64,000 nt of DNA from an uncultured Woeseiaceae bacterium (GTDB taxonomy: Bacteria > Pseudomonadota > Gammaproteobacteria > Steroidobacterales > Woeseiaceae): contig CALZJH010000008.1 in NCBI GenBank assembly GCA_945787845.1, forward strand, positions 73,496-137,495, in the 5' to 3' direction. This document shows positions 9,533 to 18,945 of this stretch, in pieces. The notes beneath the pieces are model-generated. The model ran no database searches. It was not told the origin of the DNA and was given only the letters and a program-made list of their open reading frames with translations. Within the stretch, counting starts at the first letter, position 1. Every line of letters begins with the position of its first letter. The translations under genes were made by a program, and so were the position numbers.

Positions 9533-10318
9533 TTAGTCAAGCCAGTTGGACAGGCCCTCGGTATGGCCGTCGACGGAGATCGACTGGCCCGAAATTTTCT
9601 TTGCGGCATCCGATGCCAGGAATAACACTACGTCGGCGACCTCGTCGGCGGAGACAAACGTCCGCATCGAGGTTTGCCGCAGATAGACTTCCCGCACCTG
9701 CTCGACCGGTAAGCCGCGCTGCTTTGCGTCGCGTTCGATGACGGCATCGATTCGCGCACCTTCGACGCTCGCCGGGCACACGGCGTTGACGCGAATACCT
9801 TCCGGGCCGAGCTCCATCGCCCAGGTCTTCATCAGCCCCATCATGCCCCACTTGCTGGCGGCGTAGGCTGATCGCAGCGGATACCCGTGCAGGGCGGCCG
9901 TCGACGAAATATTGATGACCGACCCGCTGTCGGAACGCCGTAGTAAGGGCACGGCCCGCTTTGTCAGGTAGAACGTGCCGGACAGGTTTATGCGGATACA
10001 GTCGTCCCAGCCCTCGTCATCGTGCGTATCCACCTTTGCTGACGGCCCGGCGACACCGGCGTTGTTCACGAGCACGTCGAGGCGTTCGTATTGCGCTTCG
10101 AAATCCCCGATCAGGCGTGCGATGTCGTCGCGGTTGCCGATATCGGCAACGGTGCCCGTCGCACCCGGGTTCGCGGCAAGAAATTCGTCGATCAACATCG
10201 CCGACACATCGCCGACATGGACACTGTCGCCCTGTTCGAGAAAGCGTTCCGCCATGCGCCGCCCGATGCCCGATGCGCCGCCCGAAATCAGCACGATATT
10301 CTTGTTATTTGCTGGCAT
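9533..10318 (-). CDS. Short-chain dehydrogenase/reductase (SDR)
   Basis: A 261-residue classical SDR. Visible motifs are SGGASGIGRR for NAD(P) binding (a variant of TGxxxGxG), NNAG in strand beta4, an active-site Ser in INISSTAALHG, and the YAASK catalytic pair. The C-terminal part KKISGQSISVDGH is the usual cofactor-site strand. I start at ATG 10318 (MPANNKNI); the frame continues upstream to 10384 but that overlaps the divergent promoter region. First gene of a two-gene unit with the MDR enzyme. The substrate is unknown; 3-oxoacyl or sugar alcohol type reductions are common. Confidence 0.9.
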   Translation of the reverse strand: MPANNKNIVLISGGASGIGRRMAERFLEQGDSVHVGDVSAMLIDEFLAANPGATGTVADIGNRDDIARLIGDFEAQYERLDVLVNNAGVAGPSAKVDTHDDEGWDDCIRINLSGTFYLTKRAVPLLRRSDSGSVINISSTAALHGYPLRSAYAASKWGMMGLMKTWAMELGPEGIRVNAVCPASVEGARIDAVIERDAKQRGLPVEQVREVYLRQTSMRTFVSADEVADVVLFLASDAAKKISGQSISVDGHTEGLSNWLD

Positions 10319-10371
10319 AGTCACTGGCTGGCAGTCTAGCATTGCAGCCCGTCCGGCTGACAAATCGACGC

Positions 10372-10935
10372 ATGGAAAAAACACCCAACCCGAATCCGCT
10401 GCGACTTCGCAAAAAGCACGGCGACGGCAGCGGACTTGACGTTACCGCCGCCGACGGCGCACGCCTTGTGCGTGCGCAGTCGTTTCGCAACGCGGTCGTG
10501 GCCGGGTTAATCGTCCTGATCGTTTTTTGCGTTCTATGGGTCTCGCTGTCGGCACTGACCAATCGCGTGTTTCCCTGGATGACCGTCGTGCTGGGTGCGA
10601 TGCTGGGTCTCGCTATCCGCCGCGCGGGTCGCGGTGTCGATTGGGCTTTTCCTGTCCTGGCGGCGGTGATGGCACTGTTCGGTTCGATCATCAGCAATAT
10701 CGTTCTTGCTGCTTCAACCACTGCCGAAGCGTATGGCATGGGCACCGTCGAGATTCTGCGGTCGGTTACGAGCATGACGTGGCCCGTGTTTTTCGAGGAA
10801 GTCTGGAATGTCGCGGACGGGTTCTTCGCGGTCGTGGCGGCGGGCGTCGCCGCGTTCCTTGCCAATCGGCGCCTGAGTCGAGCCCAATTTTACGCGCTAC
10901 GCCGTTGGCGCGAGGAGCAGCAAAAGGATGACTGA
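10372..10935 (+). CDS. Polytopic membrane hypothetical protein
   Basis: A protein of 187 residues with an N-terminal basic cytoplasmic stretch and three or four hydrophobic segments (about 39-59, 64-80, 88-115 and 130-155), and a C-terminal Arg-rich tail. I recognise no family. The start at ATG 10372 (MEKTPNPNP) is preferred to an in-frame codon at 10342, which would use most of the 53-base divergent gap. The stop overlaps the start of the GST gene by 8 bases, suggesting coupled translation. Confidence 0.6.
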   Translation: MEKTPNPNPLRLRKKHGDGSGLDVTAADGARLVRAQSFRNAVVAGLIVLIVFCVLWVSLSALTNRVFPWMTVVLGAMLGLAIRRAGRGVDWAFPVLAAVMALFGSIISNIVLAASTTAEAYGMGTVEILRSVTSMTWPVFFEEVWNVADGFFAVVAAGVAAFLANRRLSRAQFYALRRWREEQQKDD

Positions 10936-11548
10936 CAGGATTCGTATTTTCGGAGATTCGATATCGGGCAATTGCTACAAGCAGAAGCTGGCCTGCTCAG
11001 AACTGGGCATCGACTACGACTGGGTCGAGACCAGCGTTCTCGACGGCTCGACGCACACGCCCGAGTTTCTGGCAATGAACGCAAATGGCAAGGTACCCGT
11101 GATGCAGTTGCCCGATGGCCGCTGCCTCTCTGAGTCAAATGCGATCCTGTGCTGGCTGGCCGATGGCAGCAACCTGCTTGGCGGCGACCGTTACGAGCGC
11201 GCCAACGTGCTGCGCTGGCTGTTTTTCGAGCAGTACAGCCACGAACCCTATATCGCGACCTCGCGATTTATCGTCAGGTACCTCGGCAGCCCACCTGAGC
11301 GGCTGGCGGACCTCGAAGCGAAACGTCCCGGCGGCTACAAGGCGCTCGATCTTATGGAAGAGCAGCTTAAAGACGATGACTGGATCGCGAACAGCCGCTT
11401 CAGTATTGCGGACATTGCGCTGTACGCCTACACGCATGTCGCTGGTGAAGGCGGTTTCGACCTGGGGGATTACGCGTCGGTTCAGCAATGGATAGCACGC
11501 GTCCAGGCGCGCGAGGGCTTCGTCCCGATGTACTCAGATGGGCATTAA
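10928..11548 (+). CDS. Glutathione S-transferase family protein
   Basis: A 206-residue cytosolic GST. The thioredoxin-like N-terminal domain has SGNCYKQKLACSELG at the glutathione site, the cis-Pro segment NGKVPVMQLPDG, and ESNAILCWLAD, the conserved Glu-Ser glutathione anchor. The helical C-terminal domain has the N-capping motif FSIADIALYAYTH. It probably conjugates or reduces electrophiles; the class is unclear. Its start overlaps the upstream membrane gene, and its last 15 bases overlap the convergent HD-domain gene. Glutathione reductase at 15.5 kb would supply its cofactor. Confidence 0.9.
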   Translation: MTDRIRIFGDSISGNCYKQKLACSELGIDYDWVETSVLDGSTHTPEFLAMNANGKVPVMQLPDGRCLSESNAILCWLADGSNLLGGDRYERANVLRWLFFEQYSHEPYIATSRFIVRYLGSPPERLADLEAKRPGGYKALDLMEEQLKDDDWIANSRFSIADIALYAYTHVAGEGGFDLGDYASVQQWIARVQAREGFVPMYSDGH

Positions 11549-12571
11549 CAATGTGCCGTCGTTGTGAATCCTGGCACCTTTGAAACTGGCCAGCTGCGCG
11601 GCCACTAGTTTCTCGATGTCCTGCACGGCAGCGGCGAGCCCCAGGAAGGCCGCGGGTTTGCGGCGCAGCAATGACCAGTCGCCTGTCTCGATAATGCGCA
11701 CCAGGTGCGTCATGTTCACGCGGATCGCGTCGATGTACGGATTTTCACCGTTGTACAGGACCTCGATGTAGCGATAGACGCGATTGAACTTGGCGTTTAG
11801 CCGTTCACGCATGACCTGCTGGTAAAACGTTGGCGTCTTCTTCAGCAGATCCTTGCCCGACGTGTAGCGCACCATGTACTCGCCCGGCCGCGCGTTCTCG
11901 ACGGCAACACCACCCACAACAAACTCGTTATAAAGGTGGTCCCGGCATTTCTCGAGGTAGCAGCGGTCGGCCATTTGCGCGATGAGGTCCGCGGTGCCAA
12001 TGAGGTGGCCGCAGATGACGTCGCGAGGATCGTCGAGCTCGATCTTGTCGAGGTCGAGTTCATAGCCCGTGAAGTGCACGATCATGCTGGCGATGCCGAC
12101 GTCACGCGCCAGTCCGAGTTCAGGCAGGTAGCGGCGCAGGAAGTCCGCGCTGCGAGATACGTGGTAGAGCGTGAACTCGGCACCATTGGTAAAGTCTTTG
12201 TCACGCTCGTCATGTCGTATGTAACCGGAGTCATGAAACAGCGATGTGATGATTGCCATCTGTGCACGGCCCGGGCCGAGTCGATCACGCGGCTCGACAC
12301 TCTGCTCATAGCCGCAAACCAGACGGGCAAGCGCCAGCGTCATGTCCAGCGTGTGCTGCATATCGTGGTAGGTTGTATCGCAGCCCTGGTAGCCCGGGTA
12401 ACGGCCCGTGAACAGGCGCTCGAAGTCATAAAACGCCAGCCAGAGCTTGTCGAAGGACATGCCCGGGAACGTCTTCGCATATAACTCGTGCACGGCATTG
12501 CGAACCGAAACGGGATCGCTGACCTGGACGGTGTTGGTGACGTCGTAATCGTTACGGCGGTCTTGAGACAT
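11534..12571 (-). CDS. HD-domain phosphohydrolase, cyclic-nucleotide-phosphodiesterase-like
   Basis: A protein of 345 residues. Counting from MSQDRRN, it has the metal-binding pattern YH69-D-M-Q-H73 followed by LFH113-D114-S-G-Y. This spacing resembles the catalytic core of class I cyclic nucleotide phosphodiesterases (YHNxxH ... FHD) and is known from a group of bacterial HD proteins. I infer a metal-dependent phosphodiesterase or phosphatase acting on a nucleotide; the substrate is not visible. The start could be ATG 12571 or an in-frame ATG at 12598; neither has a strong ribosome-binding site. It is tail-to-tail with the GST gene. Confidence 0.7.
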   Translation of the reverse strand: MSQDRRNDYDVTNTVQVSDPVSVRNAVHELYAKTFPGMSFDKLWLAFYDFERLFTGRYPGYQGCDTTYHDMQHTLDMTLALARLVCGYEQSVEPRDRLGPGRAQMAIITSLFHDSGYIRHDERDKDFTNGAEFTLYHVSRSADFLRRYLPELGLARDVGIASMIVHFTGYELDLDKIELDDPRDVICGHLIGTADLIAQMADRCYLEKCRDHLYNEFVVGGVAVENARPGEYMVRYTSGKDLLKKTPTFYQQVMRERLNAKFNRVYRYIEVLYNGENPYIDAIRVNMTHLVRIIETGDWSLLRRKPAAFLGLAAAVQDIEKLVAAQLASFKGARIHNDGTLLMPI

Positions 12572-12649
12572 GAAGCCCTGTTCTTTTTTATTTGTCATTT
12601 TACACGTGCCCGCAAGGGGCCACAGCGACAAAACAGGGAATATGTAATA

Positions 12650-13417
12650 TCAATCGGCGAATTCGGCGACGACGGGCGCGTGATCTGAAGGACGCTCCCA
12701 GGCGCGGGGCTCCTTGTCCACGTAGCTCGCCGTGCAGCGCTCCGTCATGCTCTGGCTCGTCAGTATCAGGTCGATGCGCAGGCCGGCGTTGCGCCGGAAG
12801 CCAGCAGCCCGGTAGTCCCACCAGCTGAACATGTTTTCGGGTTGCTCGAACTTGCGGAACACGTCCGTCAGTCCGAGGTCGATAAGTTCCTGCAGCGCCT
12901 GCCGTTCGAGCGGGCTGCAGAGAATGGCTTCTCCCCACTTCTCGGGGTCATAGACGTCTTCATCGGTCGGGGCGATGTTGAAGTCGCCGAGCACCACGAG
13001 GTTTTCGTGCTGCTGTAATTCGGCTTCGAGGAAGTTGCGCAGGCTCCTGAGCCAGTTGAGCTTGTACTCGTACTTATCAGAGCCGACTTCCGAACCGTTC
13101 GGAATGTAGAGGTCCACGACGCGAACGTCGCCGATCGTTGTCGCCAGTATGCGTCGCTGCGAGTCGTCGAGATCCGGAAAGTCGGTCACGGGGTCGTTAG
13201 CCGGCGTCTTGCTGACTACAGCGACACCGTTATAGGTTTTCTGGCCGCTCGCAATCGAGTGGTAGCCCAGCTCCTGCAATGCCTCGGCCGGAAACTTCTC
13301 GGTGACCTGCTTGATCTCCTGCAGCACGAGCACATCGGGATCGTGGTTCTGCAGCCACTCGACCACATGCGGTTCGCGCACGTTCATCGAGTTGACGTTC
13401 CAGGTCGCTATCTTCAT
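12650..13417 (-). CDS. xth: Exodeoxyribonuclease III
   Basis: A 255-residue AP endonuclease/3'-5' exonuclease of the EEP fold, acting in base excision repair. Diagnostic blocks are MKIATWNVNSMNVR at the start, VLQEIK (metal-binding Glu), VDLYIPNGSE, VVLGDFNIAPTDEDVYDP, RIDLILTS and the catalytic SDHAPVVAEF at the end. Its ATG overlaps the TGA of the oligopeptidase gene (TGATG), so translation is probably coupled. Length is normal for the bacterial family. Confidence 0.95.
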   Translation of the reverse strand: MKIATWNVNSMNVREPHVVEWLQNHDPDVLVLQEIKQVTEKFPAEALQELGYHSIASGQKTYNGVAVVSKTPANDPVTDFPDLDDSQRRILATTIGDVRVVDLYIPNGSEVGSDKYEYKLNWLRSLRNFLEAELQQHENLVVLGDFNIAPTDEDVYDPEKWGEAILCSPLERQALQELIDLGLTDVFRKFEQPENMFSWWDYRAAGFRRNAGLRIDLILTSQSMTERCTASYVDKEPRAWERPSDHAPVVAEFAD

Positions 13418-15432
13418 CAGACCTCGATGCCCGTCTGTCGAAGCAGCGCGTCAATCGTTGGCTCTCGCCCGCGGAATGCGATGTAGGCCTGCATGATGTC
13501 GCGGCTGCCGCCGACTTCGAGTATCTCCTGCCGGAATCGCAGCGCCGTGGCCTGGTCGAAGATGCCGGCCTCTTCGAAGGCGCCGAAGGCGTCGGCGGCG
13601 AGCACCTCGGCCCACTTGTAGCTGTAGTAGCCGGCGGCGTAGCCGCCCGCGAAGATGTGCGAGAAGGCATGGGGCAGGCGGTTGATGTCTGGGTGCCTGA
13701 TCAGCGCAACTTCGTCGCGCACAGCAGCCAGCACCTGCAGGACAGGCACCGGCGCGTCGGGATCGTACTCGGCGTGGACGCGGAAATCGAACAGCCCGAG
13801 CTCGAGCTGCCGCAGCATGGCCAGCGCAGCGCCGGCGTGGCGGCTGCTCTCGAGCTTGTCGAACAGGTCACGCGGCAACGGCTTGTTGTACTCGTGATGC
13901 GAGGAACAGCGCGTCAGGACATCGTAGCTCCACGCGAAGTTCTCCATGAACTGGCTCGGCAGCTCGACAGCATCCCAGGGGACGCCGTTGATTCCCGAGA
14001 TGCTCGGGAAGTCGACCTTGGTAAGGAGGTGGTGGAGCATGTGACCGAACTCATGGAACAGGGTCACGACCTCGTCGTGCGTCAGCAACGACACGCCCTG
14101 CTCATTCGGTGGCTGGAAGTTACAGACCAGGTAGCCGACGGGAAGCGCCGAGTGGCCGTTCAGCTTCTGGCGCGTGATGCACTCGTCTATCCATGCCCCG
14201 GCGCGTTTGCCATTGCGCGCAAAGAGGTCGGTATAGAAACCGCCGATGACCTCGCCGCCCTGGCGGACGTTGTAGTAACGGACGTCCTCGTGCCAGCTGG
14301 CCACGCTCGGGTCGACGGCGAGCTCGACGCCGTAAAGCTGCGACGCCAGATCGAACAGGCCTTCCTTGACCGTGGTTGCCGGGAAATAAGCTCGCAGCTC
14401 CTCGTTCGAGACCGAGTACTTGTCCTGCTTGAATTTCTCGAGCCAGTAGGTGACGTCCCAGGCTTCGAGATGCATGCCGGCAAACTCGGTAAGTTCTTCC
14501 AGCTCCTTCTCGGCGGCCGCGCGCGAGTGCGCAGACAGCTCGCGCAGGAAAGTAATCACCTGGTCGGGTGTGTCGGCCATCTTGGTGGCGAGCGAGTACT
14601 CGGCGTAGCTTGAGAAGCCCACGAGATTGGCCGCTTCGTGCCGCAGCGCGAGGATGCGTTCGATATTGGCGCTGTTATCCCATTTGGTATCGCGGCCCTG
14701 GTCGGAGCCGCGCGTGACCCAGCCGCGGTACAGCGCCTCGCGGAGGTCCCGCGAGTCGGCGTGCTTTAGCACCGCGTCATAGGTGGGGTAGTCGAGCGAC
14801 AGCAGCCAGCCTTTGAGCGACGCCTTTCGGGCATCGTCAGCCGCACGCGCGAGCGTAGCATCGGGCAGGCCGAGCAGATTGTCTGCATCGGTAATGTGCA
14901 GTGTCCAGGCATCGGACGCGTCCTGCACATTATGCTCGAACTCCGCCTGTGTCTCGGCAAGCGCCTGCATGATGGCCTTGAAGCGGTCCTTCGCGGCCGT
15001 TTCGAGATCCACGCCGGCGAGGTGGAAATCCCGCAATGCGTGATCGACCGCGCTGCGGGCCGCCTCGCTGGCGTCGGCCGGCAGGTTCTTGCCGACCTCG
15101 GCGTAGGCTCGTTGCAGCTCGACGTTCTGTGATAACTCGGTGCCGTACTCGGTCAGTAATGGCAGGGCCTGCTTATAGGCCTCCCGCCAGTCCTTGGAGC
15201 CGAGTACACTCTGCAAGTGGCTGACGGGTGACCACACTCGACCAAGCTCATGATCCATATGTTCAACAGGCGCGACGAGCACATCGATATTGGGTGTTTC
15301 TTCCGAGCGCAAAAGACCATCCAGCCGGGCGCGATTGTCGTCGATAAGCTTGCGGATCGCGGGCAATACATGCTCGGGCTGAATCGCGTCGAAGCGAGGC
15401 AGTGACGAAGTGTCGAGTAGGGGGTTGCTCAT
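13417..15432 (-). CDS. prlC: Oligopeptidase A, M3 family zinc metallopeptidase
   Basis: A 671-residue thimet-type oligopeptidase that degrades short peptides such as signal peptide fragments in the cytoplasm. The zinc site LFHEFGHMLHH (HExxH) lies near residue 462, followed by the third ligand region further on. The opening SNPLLDTSSLPRFDAIQPEHVLPAI is typical of PrlC/OpdA. Promoter elements are expected in the 90-base divergent gap facing glutathione reductase. It is coupled to xth through TGATG. Length agrees with the E. coli enzyme. Confidence 0.96.
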   Translation of the reverse strand: MSNPLLDTSSLPRFDAIQPEHVLPAIRKLIDDNRARLDGLLRSEETPNIDVLVAPVEHMDHELGRVWSPVSHLQSVLGSKDWREAYKQALPLLTEYGTELSQNVELQRAYAEVGKNLPADASEAARSAVDHALRDFHLAGVDLETAAKDRFKAIMQALAETQAEFEHNVQDASDAWTLHITDADNLLGLPDATLARAADDARKASLKGWLLSLDYPTYDAVLKHADSRDLREALYRGWVTRGSDQGRDTKWDNSANIERILALRHEAANLVGFSSYAEYSLATKMADTPDQVITFLRELSAHSRAAAEKELEELTEFAGMHLEAWDVTYWLEKFKQDKYSVSNEELRAYFPATTVKEGLFDLASQLYGVELAVDPSVASWHEDVRYYNVRQGGEVIGGFYTDLFARNGKRAGAWIDECITRQKLNGHSALPVGYLVCNFQPPNEQGVSLLTHDEVVTLFHEFGHMLHHLLTKVDFPSISGINGVPWDAVELPSQFMENFAWSYDVLTRCSSHHEYNKPLPRDLFDKLESSRHAGAALAMLRQLELGLFDFRVHAEYDPDAPVPVLQVLAAVRDEVALIRHPDINRLPHAFSHIFAGGYAAGYYSYKWAEVLAADAFGAFEEAGIFDQATALRFRQEILEVGGSRDIMQAYIAFRGREPTIDALLRQTGIEV

Positions 15433-15524
15433 GGGCCGCTTGATATCCTTTTATGGCGCCGCATATTAGCACAGGCACCTGGCATGATCGGCGGCCGGGA
15501 CGGAAACACCTAGGGAGAAAAAGC

Positions 15525-16871
15525 GTGACGGAACAATACGACCTTCTCGTGATTGGCGGCGGCAGCGGCGGGCTCGCGCATGCACAGCGTGCAGCGGAGT
15601 ACGGCGCAAAGGCTGCGGTCATCGAATACGGTCCGCTGGGTGGCACCTGCGTCAACGTAGGCTGCGTGCCGAAGAAGGTTATGTGGAATGCCGCGCACCA
15701 CGCACATGGCTTCAGTCACGCTGCCGATTACGGCTTCGACATCGACGTAAAGGGACACGACTGGGCGGGACTCAAGGGTCGCCGTGACGACTACATCGAG
15801 CGCCTGAACGGAATTTACGAACGCAACCTCGACAACAAGGGCGTCACCTACATCGCAGGGAGCGCGCGCATGGTGGATGCGCATACGGTCGATGTCGACG
15901 GTAAGACGTACAAGGCAGATCGCATTGTGATCGCGACCGGCGGTCGTCCGATGGTGCCGGACATTCCCGGTGCCGAGCTCGGCATCACGTCCGACGGTTT
16001 CTTCGAGCTCGAGGAGCGCCCGCAAAGAGTGCTGATCGCGGGAAGTGGCTATGTCGCGGTTGAGCTGGCGGGCGTGTTCAATGCGCTGGGCTCCGATGTG
16101 CAGCTTGTTGTCAGGAAAGACAGCGTACTGCGCGACTTTGATGCGATGCTGGGCGCCGAGTTGATGGGGGCGATGGATCACAGCGGCATCAACCTGGAGA
16201 CGCGGGTCATCCCGAAGTCGGTCGAGAAGACGGACGCCGGTCTCGTGCTGCACGCGGAAGACGGCCGCAGCTTCGGTCCGGTCGACGCGGTTCTCTGGGC
16301 GATCGGACGGTCGCCAAATACGGAAACCCTGGATGCGAATAAGGCCGGCGTGGAGCAGGACCCTAGGGGCTTCATACCGACCGACAAGTACCAGCAGACC
16401 AACGTCGAGAGCGTATTCGCACTTGGCGACGTGACGGGACGCGCCGCGCTGACGCCGGTCGCCATCGCGGCGGGCCGCCGCCTCGCGGATCGACTGTACG
16501 GCGGCATGGAAGGCCGGCACCTCGAGTACGAACTGATACCGACCGTGGTATTCAGCCACCCGACGATCGGCACGATCGGCCTGACGGAAGCAGAGGCCCG
16601 CGCCGAGTATGGCGACGACGTCAAGGTCTACCTGTCAAGCTTCATCGGCATGTACTACGCGCTGGGCACAGACAAGCAGCGCTCGGCGATGAAGCTCATA
16701 ACGGCCGGTGAGGATGAGCGGGTTGTCGGCTGTCACGTCATCGGCGAAGGCGCCGACGAGATGATGCAGGGCTTTGCCGTGTCGATGCGCATGGGCGCTA
16801 CCAAGAAAGACTTCGACGATACGGTGGCGATTCACCCGACGAGTTCGGAAGAGCTCGTCACCATGCGTTAG
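15525..16871 (+). CDS. gor: Glutathione-disulfide reductase
   Basis: A 448-residue FAD-dependent disulfide oxidoreductase that regenerates GSH from GSSG with NADPH. It has the FAD motif [10 protein letters not shown], the redox-active GGTC42VNVGC47VPKK, an NADP-binding [12 protein letters not shown], the FAD segment ALGDVTG and the C-terminal HPTSSEE with the catalytic His-Glu pair. The start is GTG 15525, with AGGGAG 6-7 bases upstream; the frame is open further 5' but without family residues. It stands divergent from prlC. It should feed the GST and, indirectly, the phytochelatin-synthase-like protein of this window. Confidence 0.93.
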   Translation: MTEQYDLLVIGGGSGGLAHAQRAAEYGAKAAVIEYGPLGGTCVNVGCVPKKVMWNAAHHAHGFSHAADYGFDIDVKGHDWAGLKGRRDDYIERLNGIYERNLDNKGVTYIAGSARMVDAHTVDVDGKTYKADRIVIATGGRPMVPDIPGAELGITSDGFFELEERPQRVLIAGSGYVAVELAGVFNALGSDVQLVVRKDSVLRDFDAMLGAELMGAMDHSGINLETRVIPKSVEKTDAGLVLHAEDGRSFGPVDAVLWAIGRSPNTETLDANKAGVEQDPRGFIPTDKYQQTNVESVFALGDVTGRAALTPVAIAAGRRLADRLYGGMEGRHLEYELIPTVVFSHPTIGTIGLTEAEARAEYGDDVKVYLSSFIGMYYALGTDKQRSAMKLITAGEDERVVGCHVIGEGADEMMQGFAVSMRMGATKKDFDDTVAIHPTSSEELVTMR

Positions 16872-16892
16872 ACGACCGCCCGCGACCGAGCG

Positions 16893-18779
16893 TTATGGCG
16901 CTTTCTCGATACCGAAGGCTTTCATACGGTAAGCGAGCGTCGTTGGCTTGATGCCCAGCATCGCGGCGGCGCCGTCGTCTCCCCAGACACGCCAGTTCGC
17001 GACGCGTAATGCGGCGACGAGATTGGCCTTCTCGGTTTCGCGAAACTCGGCCTCCGTCAGGAATTCGTCGCCTGTCGCGCCGTCGGCAGCGACATCAGGA
17101 GCTACTAACGAACCGGCATCGCCCATGGCGAGATCCAGCCGGAGTTTCGAGCCGCGTGTCAGGATGATCGCCCGCTCGATCACATTGCGAAGTTCGCGGA
17201 CGTTTCCGGGCCACGTATGACCGCGTAACAATGCGCGATTCGCCTCGGTCAGGCGTGGTGGCTCGCGCCCGAGTTCGCCGCTGACAGTCTCAACGAAATG
17301 CGCGGCGAGCGGCACGATGTCTTCAATACGTTCACGCAGTGGCGGCAGCTCGATGGGGAAGACACTTAGTCGAAAGTAGAGGTCCTCGCGGAAACGGCCC
17401 GCAGCGACTTCGTCTTCGAGGTTGCGATTGGTCGCGGCTACAACCCGAACGTCGACGGTGGTTGTGCGTTCGTCGCCAACCCGTTCGAATTCCTTTTCCT
17501 GCAATGCACGAAGCAACTTGCCTTGCAGCGACATCGGAATCTCACCGACCTCGTCGAGGAACAGGGTGCCCCCGTCGGCGAGCTGCATGCGACCGATGCG
17601 ATCGCGGTGTGCGCCCGTAAACGATCCTTTGACGTGCCCGAAGAACTCGCTCTCGAATAGTTCTTTCGGAATGGATGCGCAGTTGACCTTGATCAAGGGT
17701 TTGTCGCTGCGGCCGCTGTTCGCATGTACTGCCCGCGCGATCATTTCCTTGCCAACACCTGACTCGCCGAGGATCAAAACGCTGGCCGAGGTGCCTGCCA
17801 CGGCTTCGACCTTGGCAAGCGTTCGTTTGAGAATGGCGCTCTCGCCGATTATCTCGCCGTAGTGCACCGTCACGTCGATTTCATCGCGCAGGTAATCGCG
17901 CTCCTGTTCCAGCTGCTCCTTGAGCGCCTTGATTTCCTCGTACGCCGCCTCGCGTTGCTGCTCTGCATCGCGGCGCCTCGACACGTCCCTGAAAATGCAA
18001 ACCGCACCGTTGGGTTGGCCGTCTTTGAGTATGGGCGTGCTTGTGTACTCGACGGGGATCGCACGGCCATCGGTGTGCCAGAAGACCTCGTCGTCGACGT
18101 GATGCACGTCTCCGTCCGTGAGTGCCGCGTAAACCGGGCAGTCCTCGCGAGGGTAAGGCGACCCGTCAAGGCGGGAATGGTGATGCACCTCGTGGGCGCT
18201 GTGGTTCAGAATGTCATCGACCTTCCAACCAAGGATGGTCTCGGTGGCTGTGTTGCCAAACGTCACCTTGCCATTGGCGTCCAGGCCGTAGATGCCTTCA
18301 CCCGCGGCGTCGAGGATGAGCTGCTGCTGCGCCTGGATTCGCTGCAGCTCGGCGTGCGCGGCCTCCCGCTGCCGTTCGTTCTCCTTTCGCTCCGAGATGT
18401 CACGAAACACGACGACCACACCGCATATCTCGCCCTCTTCGATCATGGGTGTGCTGGTGTACTCGACCGGCACCGCCGACCCATCGACATGCCAGAACAC
18501 TTCGTTGTCGCAACAGTGCACGGCGCCGTCCTGTAGCGCGGCGTAGATCGGGCAGTCCTCGCGCAGGTAGGGCGACCCGTCCGCATACGAGTGGTGATGG
18601 ACGTCGTGCGCGCGCTGCCCACGAACAGCTTCGATCTCCCACCCGAGAATACGCGTCGCAGCCGCGTTGCTGAACGTGATTCGGCCCTCGTGGTCGAGGC
18701 CGTATATGCCCTCTCCGGCTGAGCCGAGAATGAGTTCGTAGCGCGACTGCAGGTCGGCGAGCTGCTGATCGTCTGCCAT
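16893..18779 (-). CDS. Sigma54-dependent transcriptional activator, PAS-PAS-AAA+-Fis
   Basis: A bacterial enhancer-binding protein of 628 residues. Two near-identical PAS domains (about 12-130 and 152-270) share H-H-H-S..DGSPY.REDCP.YAAL and EVFWH.DG...PVEYTSTP. They are followed by a coiled-coil (275-300) and a complete AAA+ domain: Walker A GESGVGKE at 338-345, the sigma54-contact loop GSFTGA at 385-390 (Ala to Ser at the second position) and Walker B LFLDE at 406-410. A Fis-type helix-turn-helix closes the protein (NWRVWGDDGAAAMLGIKPTTLAYRMK). The input is sensed by PAS, not by a phosphorylated receiver. I use ATG 18779, with GGGG about 8 bases upstream. A -24/-12 promoter lies in the divergent gap, so it most likely drives the operon at 18946. 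Confidence 0.93.
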   Translation of the reverse strand: MADDQQLADLQSRYELILGSAGEGIYGLDHEGRITFSNAAATRILGWEIEAVRGQRAHDVHHHSYADGSPYLREDCPIYAALQDGAVHCCDNEVFWHVDGSAVPVEYTSTPMIEEGEICGVVVVFRDISERKENERQREAAHAELQRIQAQQQLILDAAGEGIYGLDANGKVTFGNTATETILGWKVDDILNHSAHEVHHHSRLDGSPYPREDCPVYAALTDGDVHHVDDEVFWHTDGRAIPVEYTSTPILKDGQPNGAVCIFRDVSRRRDAEQQREAAYEEIKALKEQLEQERDYLRDEIDVTVHYGEIIGESAILKRTLAKVEAVAGTSASVLILGESGVGKEMIARAVHANSGRSDKPLIKVNCASIPKELFESEFFGHVKGSFTGAHRDRIGRMQLADGGTLFLDEVGEIPMSLQGKLLRALQEKEFERVGDERTTTVDVRVVAATNRNLEDEVAAGRFREDLYFRLSVFPIELPPLRERIEDIVPLAAHFVETVSGELGREPPRLTEANRALLRGHTWPGNVRELRNVIERAIILTRGSKLRLDLAMGDAGSLVAPDVAADGATGDEFLTEAEFRETEKANLVAALRVANWRVWGDDGAAAMLGIKPTTLAYRMKAFGIEKAP

Positions 18780-18823
18780 CGTAGTACCCCAGTTTTTTGT
18801 GAATCCTACCACAGGTTTTTAAG

Positions 18824-18843
18824 GGCCACGAATTTCCGTGGTC
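18824..18843. promoter_or_regulatory. Imperfect palindrome, candidate upstream activator site
   Basis: GGCCACGAATTTCCGTGGTC has CCACG/CGTGG arms around a 6-base centre. It sits roughly 80 bases before the start expected from the -24/-12 element, a usual place for the dimer site of a sigma54 activator. It is the best inverted repeat in this gap. That the Fis domain of the divergent regulator binds it is an inference. Confidence 0.45.
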
Positions 18844-18886
18844 AGCGAAAAAGCATAAGCCATTGTTTTTATTTGCTTTATCGAGT

Positions 18887-18902
18887 TGGCACGCTTGGTG
18901 CA
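18887..18902 (+). promoter_or_regulatory. Sigma54 (-24/-12) promoter
   Basis: TGGCACGCTTGGTGCA matches the RpoN consensus TGGCACGNNNNTTGCA at every fixed position but one (T to G in the -12 element). The GG and GC pairs have the required spacing. Transcription would begin near 18913 and run into the gene at 18946. It lies directly beside a divergent gene for a sigma54 activator, which strongly supports the call. Confidence 0.8.
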
Positions 18903-18945
18903 ATAGAAACAGCAACACCCATCAAAGCAGAGAGGAAGCAAACCG

